From Limnohabitans sp. (GTDB taxonomy: Bacteria; Pseudomonadota; Gammaproteobacteria; Burkholderiales; Burkholderiaceae_C), in assembly GCA_030729445.1 (NCBI GenBank), contig JANQXJ010000030.1, positions 1 to 9,240 on the forward strand: a DNA stretch of 9,240 nt. Reading direction: 5' to 3'. Each line of letters opens with the position of its first letter. Within the stretch, counting starts at the first letter, position 1. The notes under the pieces are model-generated. The model did not search any database. It had not been told where the DNA came from and was given only the letters and a program-made list of their open reading frames with translations. The translations under genes were made by a program, and so were the position numbers. Positions 1-7,095 of this stretch are shown in pieces.

Positions 1-622
1 AACGGGGGGCGTTGCAGTCCCAGGGTTCGGTGGTGGTCCAGCTGTTCGTGCCCGTGCGGGTGATCAGCGTGGCCCGCATCATGGGCTCGTCACCAACGAT
101 GGTGACCAGACGGCCTCCCACGCTCAGCTGCTGAAGCAGGGCGGCAGGGACCTCAGCGACCGAGCCGCTGAGGACAATGGCGTCAAACGGACCCTCTGCG
201 GCAGCACCGGCACTGCCATCGGCGCAGCGCACAACCGCGTTGGTCACGCCCGCTTTTTGCAGATTGGTTTGGGCCTGAGCAGCCAGAGCTGGGTCGATTT
301 CTAGGCTCAGCACGCTGGCCGCCTGGTGGGCCAGCAAAGCGGCCATGAAGCCCGAACCGGTGCCGATGTCCAAGACCTTGTCGGTTTTTTGCACAGCCAA
401 GTCTTGCAACAAACGCGCCTGCACGCGAGGGGCGAGCATGACTTGGTTGGCGGCTGTGCCCAGCGGGATGTCCATGTCCACAAAAGCCAGGGCCTTGTGG
501 GCCAAGGGCACAAAGTCTTCACGGCGCACCGTGGACAGCAGGGCCAACACTTGCGGGTCCAGCACCTCCCAAGGACGGATTTGCTGCTCAATCATGTTGA
601 AGCGGGCCTGGTTCAGATCCAT
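1..622 (-). CDS. Protein-L-isoaspartate O-methyltransferase family protein (Pcm-like), 3' end beyond window
   Basis: This frame is open from the ATG at 622 down to the window edge, giving 207 residues with no stop, so the C-terminus is missing. Pcm family members use S-adenosylmethionine to methylate damaged L-isoaspartyl residues in the cytoplasm. The N-terminus contains FNMIEQQIRPWEVLD (residues 8-22). A Rossmann SAM-binding motif I, VLDIGTGSGF, lies at 83-92, followed by an acidic strand end (LEID, 107-110) and PFDAIVLSG (145-153). A ribosome site GGAG (630-633) sits 7 nt before the ATG, which supports this start. The gene follows the RND pump by 42 bp on the same strand, so it may be cotranscribed with it. 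The segment where classical Pcm has the GQTIS active-site motif reads LGTAANQVMLAP (54-65), so repair activity is uncertain. Family assignment is firm; exact substrate is not. Confidence 0.86.
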   Translation of the reverse strand, partial: MDLNQARFNMIEQQIRPWEVLDPQVLALLSTVRREDFVPLAHKALAFVDMDIPLGTAANQVMLAPRVQARLLQDLAVQKTDKVLDIGTGSGFMAALLAHQAASVLSLEIDPALAAQAQTNLQKAGVTNAVVRCADGSAGAAAEGPFDAIVLSGSVAEVPAALLQQLSVGGRLVTIVGDEPMMRATLITRTGTNSWTTTEPWDCNAPR

Positions 623-629
623 TTTTTTA

Positions 630-633
630 CTCC
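630..633 (-). promoter_or_regulatory. Ribosome binding site of the Pcm-like gene
   Basis: On the minus strand GGAG is followed by TAAAAAA and then the ATG at 622, a 7-nt spacer. It lies within the 42-bp gap after the RND pump stop. It supports independent translation of the methyltransferase and fixes the start codon. Confidence 0.6.
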
Positions 634-664
634 AGCGGGGGTCTTGGTCAAATATGTATTGATT

Positions 665-3600
665 TTAAGGGGCGGGCGTGACTTGTTCTCGACGGACCGG
701 CGCAAGACCTGCTTTAGCGCGAAGCCATTGGGCCAGATCGTCCATGTAGCAATAGACCACTGGCACGACCACCAGGGTCAGGAGCGAGGAGGTGATGACC
801 CCCCCAATGACCGCCTGCCCCATGGGAGCGCGTTGCTCGGAACCCTCGGTCAGTGCAAAGGCCAGTGGCACCATGCCAAAAATCATGGCCAAAGTGGTCA
901 TCAAAATGGGGCGCAAACGCACCTTGGCCGCCAGCAGCAGGGCTTCGCTGCGCTCCAGACCGTCCTCTCGGGCGCGGATGGCAAAGTCCACCAACAAAAT
1001 GGCGTTTTTGGTCACCAAGCCCATGAGCATGATCACCCCGATGATGGAGAACATCGACAAGGTCGAGCGGAACGCCAGCAGGGCGAGCACCACGCCAATC
1101 AAGGTCAGCGGCAAAGAGGTCATCAGCGCCAGGGGCTGCAGGAAACTCTTGAACTGGCTGGCCAAAATCATGTAGATGAAGATCACGGCCATGGCCAAGG
1201 CTGACATGGCGTAGCCAAAAGATTCGGCCATGTTTTTGGTCGATCCGCCGAAGCTGAATCGGTAGCCCGGCGGCAGGTTCAGGCTGTCCATGGCTTGGCG
1301 CACATCCGCTGAGACCTCACCCGCCGAGCGTCCAAATACGTTGGCGTTGAAGGCCACCTCCCGCATCATGTCGCGGCGGTTGATTTGGTTGGAGCCGGTG
1401 GTCTCGGTGATCCGGGCAACTTGTCCCAATCGCACAATGCGCGGGCTGCCGTCGGCCGCGGGCGTCACCATGAATGGCAGGCGCTCCAGATCTTGAGGGC
1501 TGTTACGGGCCTCGGGCGATAAGCGCACATTCACATCATAGGTCTGGTCGTCCGGAGCCCGCCAGTTGCCCACGGTTTGCCCGGCCACCAAGGTGCGCAA
1601 TGGGCCCGCCAATTGTGCGGTGCCCAGTCCCAAGTCCGAGGCCGTATCGCGCAAGACTTCCACGCCGATGACAGGTTTGTTGGGCTTGACGCTGGAGTCC
1701 AAGTCCACCAGGCCGGGGATGTCCCGCACCTTCGCCAGCGCCATCAGCGCCAAGCGCTCCAGCTCTTTTTGGTCCGGGCCTTGCAGCGAGAACTCCACTT
1801 GCTTGTTGCCGCCAATGGCATCGAGCAAACCGGCGTGTGTGACCGCGATGCCCGGCACCAGTTTCAGGCGCTCGCGCAGCACGGCCGACATTTGGTCGGC
1901 GTTGCGGTTGCGGTTTTTGCGGTCCACCAGACGGATGTACAGGTTGACGTTGTTCTTGCCCTGCGCGTTGGCGGTGTTGATGGTGCTGAGGGTGTAGCGC
2001 ACCTCCGGGAAGTCGCGCAGGATGGCTTCGACCTGGCGCGTCTTGGCTTCGGTGGCTTCGAGCGAAGTGCCCACCGGGGTTTCGAACTTGAGCGAAGTTT
2101 CTGAAAAGTCGGCCTTGGGCACAAACTCGGTGCCCAGCAAACGGACCATGAAAACGCTCGCTATAAAAATGCCCAGCGCTAAAAACACGGTGGATTTTTT
2201 GTGCACCAGCGACCAGCGCAAGATGCCCTGGTAGCCATCGGCCAAACGCTCGGTGCCCCGGTCAAACCAGCCGGTCACGCGGCCAATGGTTTTGTCGTAC
2301 CAGCTCACAGGCGCTTGGTTTTTACCGTGTGCATCGATGGCCGGATCGTGCCAGATGCTGGACAGCATGGGGTCGAGTGTGAAGCTCACAAACATCGAGA
2401 TCATCACGGCCGCCACGATGGTGATGCCGAACTCGTGGAAGAACTTGCCGATGATGCCCTCCATGAAACCAATCGGCAAAAACACCGCCACGATGGACAA
2501 GGTGGTCGCCAGCACGGCCAAACCAATCTCTTGTGTGCCTTCCAGTGACGCGCGGTAGGCGCTTTTGCCCATTTGCACATGGCGAACGATGTTCTCGCGC
2601 ACCACAATCGCGTCGTCAATCAAGAGGCCCACACACAAACTCAGCGCCATCAGCGTGATCATGTTGATGGTGAAGCCGAACATCTGCATGAACATGAAGG
2701 TGCCGATCAGCGAGATCGGCAGCGTCAGGCCCGTGATGACTGTGGAGCGCCAAGAGTTGAGGAACAAAAACACGATCAGCACCGTGAGGATCGCGCCCTC
2801 GATGAGGGTCTGGCGCACGTTGTTGACCGATACGCGGATGGGTCGCGAGTTGTCGGTGATGGGCTCGAGCTTGACGCCCGGTGGCAGCTGGCTCTGCAAC
2901 TCGGCCACGGCCTTGATCAGGCCGTCCACCACTTGGATGGTGTTCTCGTCTTGCGACTTTTGCACCGACATCAAGAGCGTGCGCTGGCCGTTGTAAAGCG
3001 CCAGATTCTCGAGCTCTTGCGCACCGTCTTGCACCGTGGCGACTTGCGACAGGCGTATAGGTGTGCCGTTTTTGCGAGCGACGATGATGCGGCCAAAGTC
3101 CTCGGGCCGCTCCATGCGCGAGCTGATTTGCACGATGCGCTCTTGTTGGAGCGAGCGGATCGCGCCCACCGGCAAGTCCTGATTTTCATTACGCACCGCG
3201 GCCACCACTTGATCGGCCGTGACGCCCAGCGCTTCCATGTTGGCCGGTTGCAGGTACAGGTTGATCTCGCGCTTGCTGCCGCCCACCAAGCTGACTGAGC
3301 CCACACCGCGCACGTTTTCGAGGCGTTTTTTGAGCACCTGCTCGGACCAATTGGTCAGCTCCACCGCATTGAGTTGGTTGCCCTCGGGGATGACGGCGAG
3401 CGACCACACGGCGCGGCTGGAGGGGTCAAAGCGCAACACCCGAGGTTCTTTGACTTCGGTGCGCAGCAAGGGGCGCAGTGAGGCGACTTTTTCGCGCACA
3501 TCTTCGGCCGCCTTTCGGCCGTCGATCTGCAGCTGAAACTCCATGACCACCACCGACTGGTTCTCATAGCTGCGTGAGGTCAAGGCACTGATGCCCGCGA

Positions 3601-3820
3601 TGGAGTTGACGCCTTCTTCGATTTTTTTGGAGACTTCACTCTCCACGATCTCAGGAGAGGCGCCGGGGTATTCGGTGGTGATGACCACCACCGGGAAATC
3701 GATGTTGGGGAACTGATCGACTTTCAGGCGCTGGAAAGAGAAGATGCCCAGCACCACCAAGGCCAACATGACCATGGTGGCAAAAACCGGGTTTTGCAGA
3801 CTGACGCGGGTGAACCACAT
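665..3820 (-). CDS. HAE1-type RND efflux transporter permease (AcrB-like)
   Basis: Inner-membrane proton/drug antiporter of a tripartite efflux complex, 1051 residues against 1049 for E. coli AcrB. The RND layout is complete: TM1 at about 11-30, a periplasmic loop to about 335, TM2-6 to about 490, TM7 at about 540-560, a second periplasmic loop to about 865, and TM8-12 to about 1025. The proton-relay residues are visible: the adjacent pair D402-D403 in GLLIDDAIVVREN (TM4) and K938 in GLVTKNAILLVDFA (TM10). The Asp pair fits the hydrophobic/amphiphilic (HAE1) class rather than the metal (HME) class. The start at 3820 has AAGGGA 8 nt upstream, overlapping the stop of the fusion-protein gene, so translation is probably coupled. 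Substrates cannot be read from sequence; antibiotics, solvents, detergents or host and plant compounds are all possible. Confidence 0.95.
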   Translation of the reverse strand: MWFTRVSLQNPVFATMVMLALVVLGIFSFQRLKVDQFPNIDFPVVVITTEYPGASPEIVESEVSKKIEEGVNSIAGISALTSRSYENQSVVVMEFQLQIDGRKAAEDVREKVASLRPLLRTEVKEPRVLRFDPSSRAVWSLAVIPEGNQLNAVELTNWSEQVLKKRLENVRGVGSVSLVGGSKREINLYLQPANMEALGVTADQVVAAVRNENQDLPVGAIRSLQQERIVQISSRMERPEDFGRIIVARKNGTPIRLSQVATVQDGAQELENLALYNGQRTLLMSVQKSQDENTIQVVDGLIKAVAELQSQLPPGVKLEPITDNSRPIRVSVNNVRQTLIEGAILTVLIVFLFLNSWRSTVITGLTLPISLIGTFMFMQMFGFTINMITLMALSLCVGLLIDDAIVVRENIVRHVQMGKSAYRASLEGTQEIGLAVLATTLSIVAVFLPIGFMEGIIGKFFHEFGITIVAAVMISMFVSFTLDPMLSSIWHDPAIDAHGKNQAPVSWYDKTIGRVTGWFDRGTERLADGYQGILRWSLVHKKSTVFLALGIFIASVFMVRLLGTEFVPKADFSETSLKFETPVGTSLEATEAKTRQVEAILRDFPEVRYTLSTINTANAQGKNNVNLYIRLVDRKNRNRNADQMSAVLRERLKLVPGIAVTHAGLLDAIGGNKQVEFSLQGPDQKELERLALMALAKVRDIPGLVDLDSSVKPNKPVIGVEVLRDTASDLGLGTAQLAGPLRTLVAGQTVGNWRAPDDQTYDVNVRLSPEARNSPQDLERLPFMVTPAADGSPRIVRLGQVARITETTGSNQINRRDMMREVAFNANVFGRSAGEVSADVRQAMDSLNLPPGYRFSFGGSTKNMAESFGYAMSALAMAVIFIYMILASQFKSFLQPLALMTSLPLTLIGVVLALLAFRSTLSMFSIIGVIMLMGLVTKNAILLVDFAIRAREDGLERSEALLLAAKVRLRPILMTTLAMIFGMVPLAFALTEGSEQRAPMGQAVIGGVITSSLLTLVVVPVVYCYMDDLAQWLRAKAGLAPVRREQVTPAP

Positions 3821-3828
3821 GCTGAGGT

Positions 3829-3834
3829 TCCCTT
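3829..3834 (-). promoter_or_regulatory. Shine-Dalgarno of the RND pump, overlapping the upstream stop codon
   Basis: AAGGGA on the minus strand overlaps the TAA stop (3835-3833) of the membrane-fusion gene and lies 8 nt before the pump ATG. Ribosomes finishing the fusion protein are placed at the pump start, a layout consistent with coupled synthesis of the two partners. Confidence 0.6.
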
Positions 3835-4993
3835 ATGGCTTGGTGGAAACGGCGTTGGCCGGTGTGGCCGGACTGACTGGAGTCGTGAATTTCACGACCA
3901 CCCCTTCACGCACCGGACCCACACTGCCCGTCAGCACTTGAGTGCCTTCGGCAACGCCCGTCACCGCCACCAGGCTTTCCCGCTCGCCTTCGCTGCGCAC
4001 ATCGGTTCGCACCGTGATGTGCACCACCTTACCGTCTTGCACCACCTGCACATAAGGCTGGGGTTTGTCAGTGCGCACACTGTCCAAGGGCACAGCCATG
4101 GCCTGCACGGTTTGTGTGCCCAAGCTGCCTTGGGCAAACTGGCCCTGGCGCAAGCCTTCGCGCCCTTGAATGCCCAAGTACACCAAAATGCTGCGACTGC
4201 CCGTTTGAGCGCTGGGGTTGATGCGCAAGACTTTGGCCATGATCGGGGTGTCCACGCCCTCCACCTTTAACTGGGCTGTCATGCCGACCCGCACAAGGCT
4301 CGCGTCTTCGGCCGTCAGGGCAGCCTCGAGCTCCAGTTGTGAGAGGTTGATGACTTCCACCAATCGGGCCTCAATGGCCACACGCTCACCTGGTTGGACC
4401 AGGCGTTGCGACACCACGCCCGACAGCGGCGAGCGCAGCGTGGCATCGGCCAGTGACTTGTTGGCCAAGTCAAGCGCAGCCAATGCTGCAGCGTGGGTGG
4501 CCTTGGCCCCATTCAGGCTGGCCTGTGAGGTGAGCAGGGCGGTTTGTGAGATGAAGCCTTGGTTCACCAGCGCCTGGTTGTTGTCGAACTGGCGTTGGGC
4601 AATGTCCACCTGGGCTTTGGCCGCATCGGCCTGCTGCTGTGCTTGGCGCACACGCGCTTGGTATTCGGTTTGATCAATGCGTGCGATCACTTGACCGGCC
4701 TGCACGCGGTCCCCTTCGCGCACGCTGAGTTCTTGCAACTCACCGGCCACACGGGCTTTGATGATGGCGCTTTGGCTGGCCTTGAGGGCGCCGGATACCG
4801 TGATGCCTTGGCTCAGACTTTGTGTGCGGGCAATGAACACGTCGGAGGTGGCTAGCTCGATGCTGGGCACCACGGCAGCGGTTGGGGCTGCAGGGGCTTT
4901 GCTCGCTTGGCGCTGGCTGGCCCAACGGGCACCACCTGCCAGCAGGGCGGCCAAGGCCACGGCTGAGAGAATCCAAAAGGTTGATTTTTTCAT
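3833..4993 (-). CDS. RND efflux periplasmic adaptor (membrane fusion protein)
   Basis: 386-residue AcrA/HlyD-type adaptor linking the inner-membrane pump to an outer-membrane channel. Domains in order: an N-terminal hydrophobic signal or anchor (6-20, no lipobox cysteine seen); a first lipoyl half with VAGELQELSVREGDRVQAGQ (82-101); an Ala/Gln-rich alpha hairpin at about 109-185, likely coiled coil; a second lipoyl half with LRSPLSGVVSQRLVQPGERV (186-205); a beta-barrel region from about 215; and a membrane-proximal domain to the end. AcrA is 397 residues, so the length is normal. The start at 4993 immediately precedes the charged-then-hydrophobic signal sequence (MKKSTFWILSAVALAALLAG). No good Shine-Dalgarno is seen before it, so translation may depend partly on the tetR-type gene ending 27 bp upstream. 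The pump gene begins 12 bp downstream. Confidence 0.94.
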   Translation of the reverse strand: MKKSTFWILSAVALAALLAGGARWASQRQASKAPAAPTAAVVPSIELATSDVFIARTQSLSQGITVSGALKASQSAIIKARVAGELQELSVREGDRVQAGQVIARIDQTEYQARVRQAQQQADAAKAQVDIAQRQFDNNQALVNQGFISQTALLTSQASLNGAKATHAAALAALDLANKSLADATLRSPLSGVVSQRLVQPGERVAIEARLVEVINLSQLELEAALTAEDASLVRVGMTAQLKVEGVDTPIMAKVLRINPSAQTGSRSILVYLGIQGREGLRQGQFAQGSLGTQTVQAMAVPLDSVRTDKPQPYVQVVQDGKVVHITVRTDVRSEGERESLVAVTGVAEGTQVLTGSVGPVREGVVVKFTTPVSPATPANAVSTKP

Positions 4994-5020
4994 GGTCAGA
5001 CAATTGTGATCAGATTTGTA

Positions 5021-5665
5021 TCAAGGTTGTGACAGGCCACGCGCCAGCAACTGGGCGTGTTGTGAAATGAAGGCTTCGGGGTCAATTTGCTCATGGCTGG
5101 GGCAGCAAGGCCCCATGGAGTGCTTCCACATCACCAAAAACAACAACGGGGACATGACCGAGTGCAGCGTCAGGTCCACATTCATCGAACGGAACTCCCC
5201 GCGGTCGATGCCCCGCTGCAAAGCGCTGCGCACCAGAGCGTGCGCGGGCATGATGACTTCGGTGCGGAAAAAATCCGCCAAGTCTGGAAAGTTGCTGGCC
5301 TCGCTCATCACCAGTTTGGAGATGCCCGAGGCCTTGGTGGCGCCATAGCGCCGCCACCACTGGATCATCATCCATTCGATCAATGCGCTCGCGCTGCCCT
5401 GAAACTGAGCAACCTCGGCTGCGCCTTGGGTGACGGGGGCGACCACGTTTTCGCGCACCACGGCCTTGAACAGGTCTTCTTTGCTGGGAAAGTACAAAAA
5501 CAGCGTGCCCTTGGACACCCCCGCTCGCATGGCGACTTCTTCCACGCGCGTTGCGGCAAAGCCTTTTTCCACAAACAGGTCCAAAGCCGCCTCGAGCAGC
5601 TCACCCGGGCGGTCTTGTTTGCGGCGTTCGCGTTTGTGGGGAGCGATGGGCTCGGGGGTGTTCAC
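5021..5665 (-). CDS. TetR/AcrR-family transcriptional regulator of the efflux operon
   Basis: 214-residue cytoplasmic one-component regulator, a normal length for TetR proteins. The N-terminal helix-turn-helix runs from about 20 to 66, with FVEKGFAATRVEEVAMRAGV (31-50) followed by SKGTLFLYFPSKEDLF (51-66), the classical TetR recognition-helix signature. The rest is a helical ligand-binding and dimer domain rich in Trp, Met and Phe (for example WMMIQWWRRYG), suited to hydrophobic inducers. The start is a GTG at 5665; no in-frame ATG exists between it and the HTH. Downstream, 27 bp separate it from the adaptor gene on the same strand. A palindrome overlaps the expected transcription start, so it probably represses itself and the pump genes until a pump substrate binds. 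Ligand unknown. Confidence 0.94.
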   Translation of the reverse strand: MNTPEPIAPHKRERRKQDRPGELLEAALDLFVEKGFAATRVEEVAMRAGVSKGTLFLYFPSKEDLFKAVVRENVVAPVTQGAAEVAQFQGSASALIEWMMIQWWRRYGATKASGISKLVMSEASNFPDLADFFRTEVIMPAHALVRSALQRGIDRGEFRSMNVDLTLHSVMSPLLFLVMWKHSMGPCCPSHEQIDPEAFISQHAQLLARGLSQP

Positions 5666-5676
5666 GGGCGATTTAA

Positions 5677-5694
5677 TGACTGACTGGTTAGTAA
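5677..5694. promoter_or_regulatory. Candidate TetR-family operator palindrome
   Basis: The plus strand reads TGACTGACTGGTTAGTAA, an imperfect inverted repeat with core ACTGAC-TG-GTTAGT (five of six arm positions paired) centred between 5685 and 5686. It touches the -10 box (5698-5693) and covers the expected transcription start. That position lets a TetR dimer block RNA polymerase. Size and symmetry are as expected for AcrR/TetR operators. Which protein binds it is an inference from adjacency. Confidence 0.6.
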
Positions 5695-5721
5695 TATACG
5701 GTCTGCGTCGGTCTCCGTCAA
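5693..5721 (-). promoter_or_regulatory. Sigma-70 promoter of the tetR-type/efflux operon
   Basis: On the minus strand a -35 TTGACG (5721-5716) is followed by exactly 17 bp and a -10 TATATT (5698-5693). Each hexamer matches consensus in five of six positions. Transcription would start near 5686, about 20 nt before the GTG start of the regulator. The -35 begins just beyond the stop codon of the hydroxylase gene (5728-5726), so the operon gets its own promoter in a 60-bp gap. Confidence 0.75.
5700..5719. repeat. Tandem 10-bp direct repeat in the promoter spacer
   Basis: GGTCTGCGTC (5700-5709) is followed directly by GGTCTCCGTC (5710-5719), nine of ten positions identical. The pair fills the -10/-35 spacer and enters the -35 box. 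The period is one DNA helical turn. It could be a second regulator site or chance. Confidence 0.5.
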
Positions 5722-5725
5722 GGCG

Positions 5726-6637
5726 TTAGCGCACCTTGGCCCGGTATTCTTTGAGATTGAACTCGGCGCGTGCAGATGGCGGCGCGAACAAAGCCCTGTA
5801 GACGTCGCCAGTACTCCTTGCGTCCAGTAGATCACGCACCAGATGGATCCATTCGTGAAAAGCAATAAACAGTGGGTTGCTCGTCCGTAAAGGTGTGGTG
5901 AGCCCATAAGTCGGCGGAAGTTCGGCACGCTCTTCCACAAAGCTGCCAAAAATCCTGTCGAAAATGATCACGACACCCCCATAGTTGCAATCGAGGTACT
6001 CTGGGTTGCTGCCATGGTGTACCCGGTGGTGTGACGGCGTGTTGAACAACCATTCAAACCAACGGCCGAGCTTGGGAATCCAGGTCGTGTGCAGCCAGAA
6101 TTGATACAAGAGGTTGACCGCCAGTGCAACCGAAACCGACAGCGGGGTGAAGCCGAGCCATACCAGAGGTGCGAAGAACAATGTGGTGCCGGTAATTTTG
6201 CCTGTCCATCCCAATCGCACGGCTGTCGCCAACGTCAATTGGTTGGGTGAGTGGTGCACCGCATGTGTTGCCCAGAACCATCGCACACGGTGGGCACTGC
6301 GGTGGTACCAGTAGTAGCAAAATTCAACACCGATGAACAGGAGTCCAAAAGCCCATGCGCTGTCCATTGTGATGGTGAACAGTCGATGCGTGTAGATCCA
6401 GTCCAGCAGCGGAATGGCGATGATGAGACCTGCTCCGGCGGCAAAAGTGTTGATCAATTGCCTGCCGACGGCGTCGACCATCGACGCGGCAAATGCCGCC
6501 CAATCATAGGCACCCTGGGTTTTGCGTGAGAGGACAACGCCTTCGAGTACGGCGAATGCAAACATGGCGAATAGGAGTGCGGCAATCCAAGGTCTCAACT
6601 CGGCGGGTACCAGATCGTGCAGTGCTGTGGGATCCAT
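5726..6637 (-). CDS. Fatty acid hydroxylase / sterol desaturase superfamily membrane protein
   Basis: 303-residue integral membrane di-iron oxygenase. The superfamily hydroxylates or desaturates lipids with O2 and an electron donor. The histidine boxes are present: HRSAH (112-116), HAVHH (125-129), H183 in FWLHTTW, and HHRVHH (203-208), the last followed by the usual NPEYLDCNYGG segment (211-221). Hydrophobic segments lie at about 17-37, 66-83, 93-110 and 152-178. The ATG at 6637 has AGGAG 10 nt upstream. It follows the small secreted-protein gene by 81 bp on the same strand, suggesting cotranscription. The enzyme family is clear from the boxes; the substrate (fatty acid, sterol, hopanoid, ornithine lipid or other) cannot be told. 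Its stop sits just before the promoter of the efflux operon. Confidence 0.92.
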   Translation of the reverse strand: MDPTALHDLVPAELRPWIAALLFAMFAFAVLEGVVLSRKTQGAYDWAAFAASMVDAVGRQLINTFAAGAGLIIAIPLLDWIYTHRLFTITMDSAWAFGLLFIGVEFCYYWYHRSAHRVRWFWATHAVHHSPNQLTLATAVRLGWTGKITGTTLFFAPLVWLGFTPLSVSVALAVNLLYQFWLHTTWIPKLGRWFEWLFNTPSHHRVHHGSNPEYLDCNYGGVVIIFDRIFGSFVEERAELPPTYGLTTPLRTSNPLFIAFHEWIHLVRDLLDARSTGDVYRALFAPPSARAEFNLKEYRAKVR

Positions 6638-6718
6638 GGGGATTACGCTCCTGTTATTGCGCGGCCAACGCCGCTGTGCTGTTCATGTTGCTCATGTTCG
6701 ATGCGTCGCATGGCAGAT

Positions 6719-7018
6719 TCACTTTCCAGAGTCCTTGCAGGGCCGCTTGGTATCGGCCCCACAAACTTCCAACTTCTCGATCTGGGTCAAGCAGTTCGGG
6801 GTCAGACTGGCTTTCTTTTCCTGCAGGCAGATTGCGATGCGTCCTCCGCCTGGCTTCACGCCAGCGCATAGCTTGCTCGCATCTTCGCGGCATGCTTGCA
6901 TCGCCGCCCGTTGCTCCTTGGTTGGGATCTGCGCTTGCACGTTGGTTGTCAGACTCAACGCTGCAAACAAGACCAGCGACAAGGCGAAGAGACCTGGGGG
7001 TCTGGAAAGTCGGTTCAC
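6719..7018 (-). CDS. Small secreted cysteine-rich repeat protein
   Basis: 99-residue protein with a clear Sec signal peptide (hydrophobic core at about 9-24, likely cleavage after VQA at 27-29), so the mature form of about 70 residues should be periplasmic or secreted. Six cysteines are at 43, 51, 64, 76, 86 and 94. The first four have spacing C-x7-C-x12-C-x11-C within CREDASKLC and the following GGGRIAICLQ segment, the pattern of the cysteine-rich (GLG1-type) repeat found singly in many small proteobacterial exported proteins. The cysteines probably form disulfides. The molecular role is unknown. The start is GTG with AAGGA (7027-7031) 8 nt upstream. It is the first clear gene leftward from the divergent intergenic region and probably shares a transcript with the downstream hydroxylase. 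Confidence 0.82.
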   Translation of the reverse strand: MNRLSRPPGLFALSLVLFAALSLTTNVQAQIPTKEQRAAMQACREDASKLCAGVKPGGGRIAICLQEKKASLTPNCLTQIEKLEVCGADTKRPCKDSGK

Positions 7019-7095
7019 TCTTTGATTCCTTGGTTGTTGTGTTTCATGGTTCGCGAAGGTCGGTCATCGGCCCACTTGTTCATCGAGAAATCCAT
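7015..7095 (-). other. Possible 26-codon upstream ORF overlapping the Cys-rich gene start
   Basis: On the minus strand an ATG at 7095 opens a frame of 26 codons (MDFSMNKWADDRPSR..., ending NNQGIKE). Its TGA overlaps the GTG start of the Cys-rich gene in the string GTGA. Such an overlap can couple translation. No Shine-Dalgarno is visible before the ATG and the peptide resembles nothing I know, so it may be chance. Confidence 0.2.

Noticed and set aside
326..1204. 292-codon plus-strand open frame running antisense to the methyltransferase and pump genes
   Set aside because: It is His/Gln/Gly-rich with no domain signature and lies opposite two well-supported genes. It is a typical GC-rich antisense shadow.
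2573..3298. 241-codon plus-strand open frame antisense to the RND pump
   Set aside because: The composition is that of a complement-strand shadow, with many His, Asp, Arg and Gln residues. The opposite strand encodes conserved pump residues throughout.
4994..5020. Possible internal promoter between the regulator and adaptor genes (TTGATA on the minus strand)
   Set aside because: With a 17-bp spacer the -10 position reads GTCTGA, which is not a credible hexamer, and the gap is only 27 bp.
5666..5725. Intrinsic terminator for the hydroxylase transcript
   Set aside because: No hairpin followed by a T-run is visible on the minus strand. The interval is taken up by the efflux promoter and operator, so readthrough into the efflux operon cannot be excluded.
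6654..6893. 79-codon minus-strand frame overlapping the end of the Cys-rich gene
   Set aside because: It overlaps the Cys-rich gene in another frame, and that gene has a signal peptide and ordered cysteine spacing. This alternative has neither signal nor motif.
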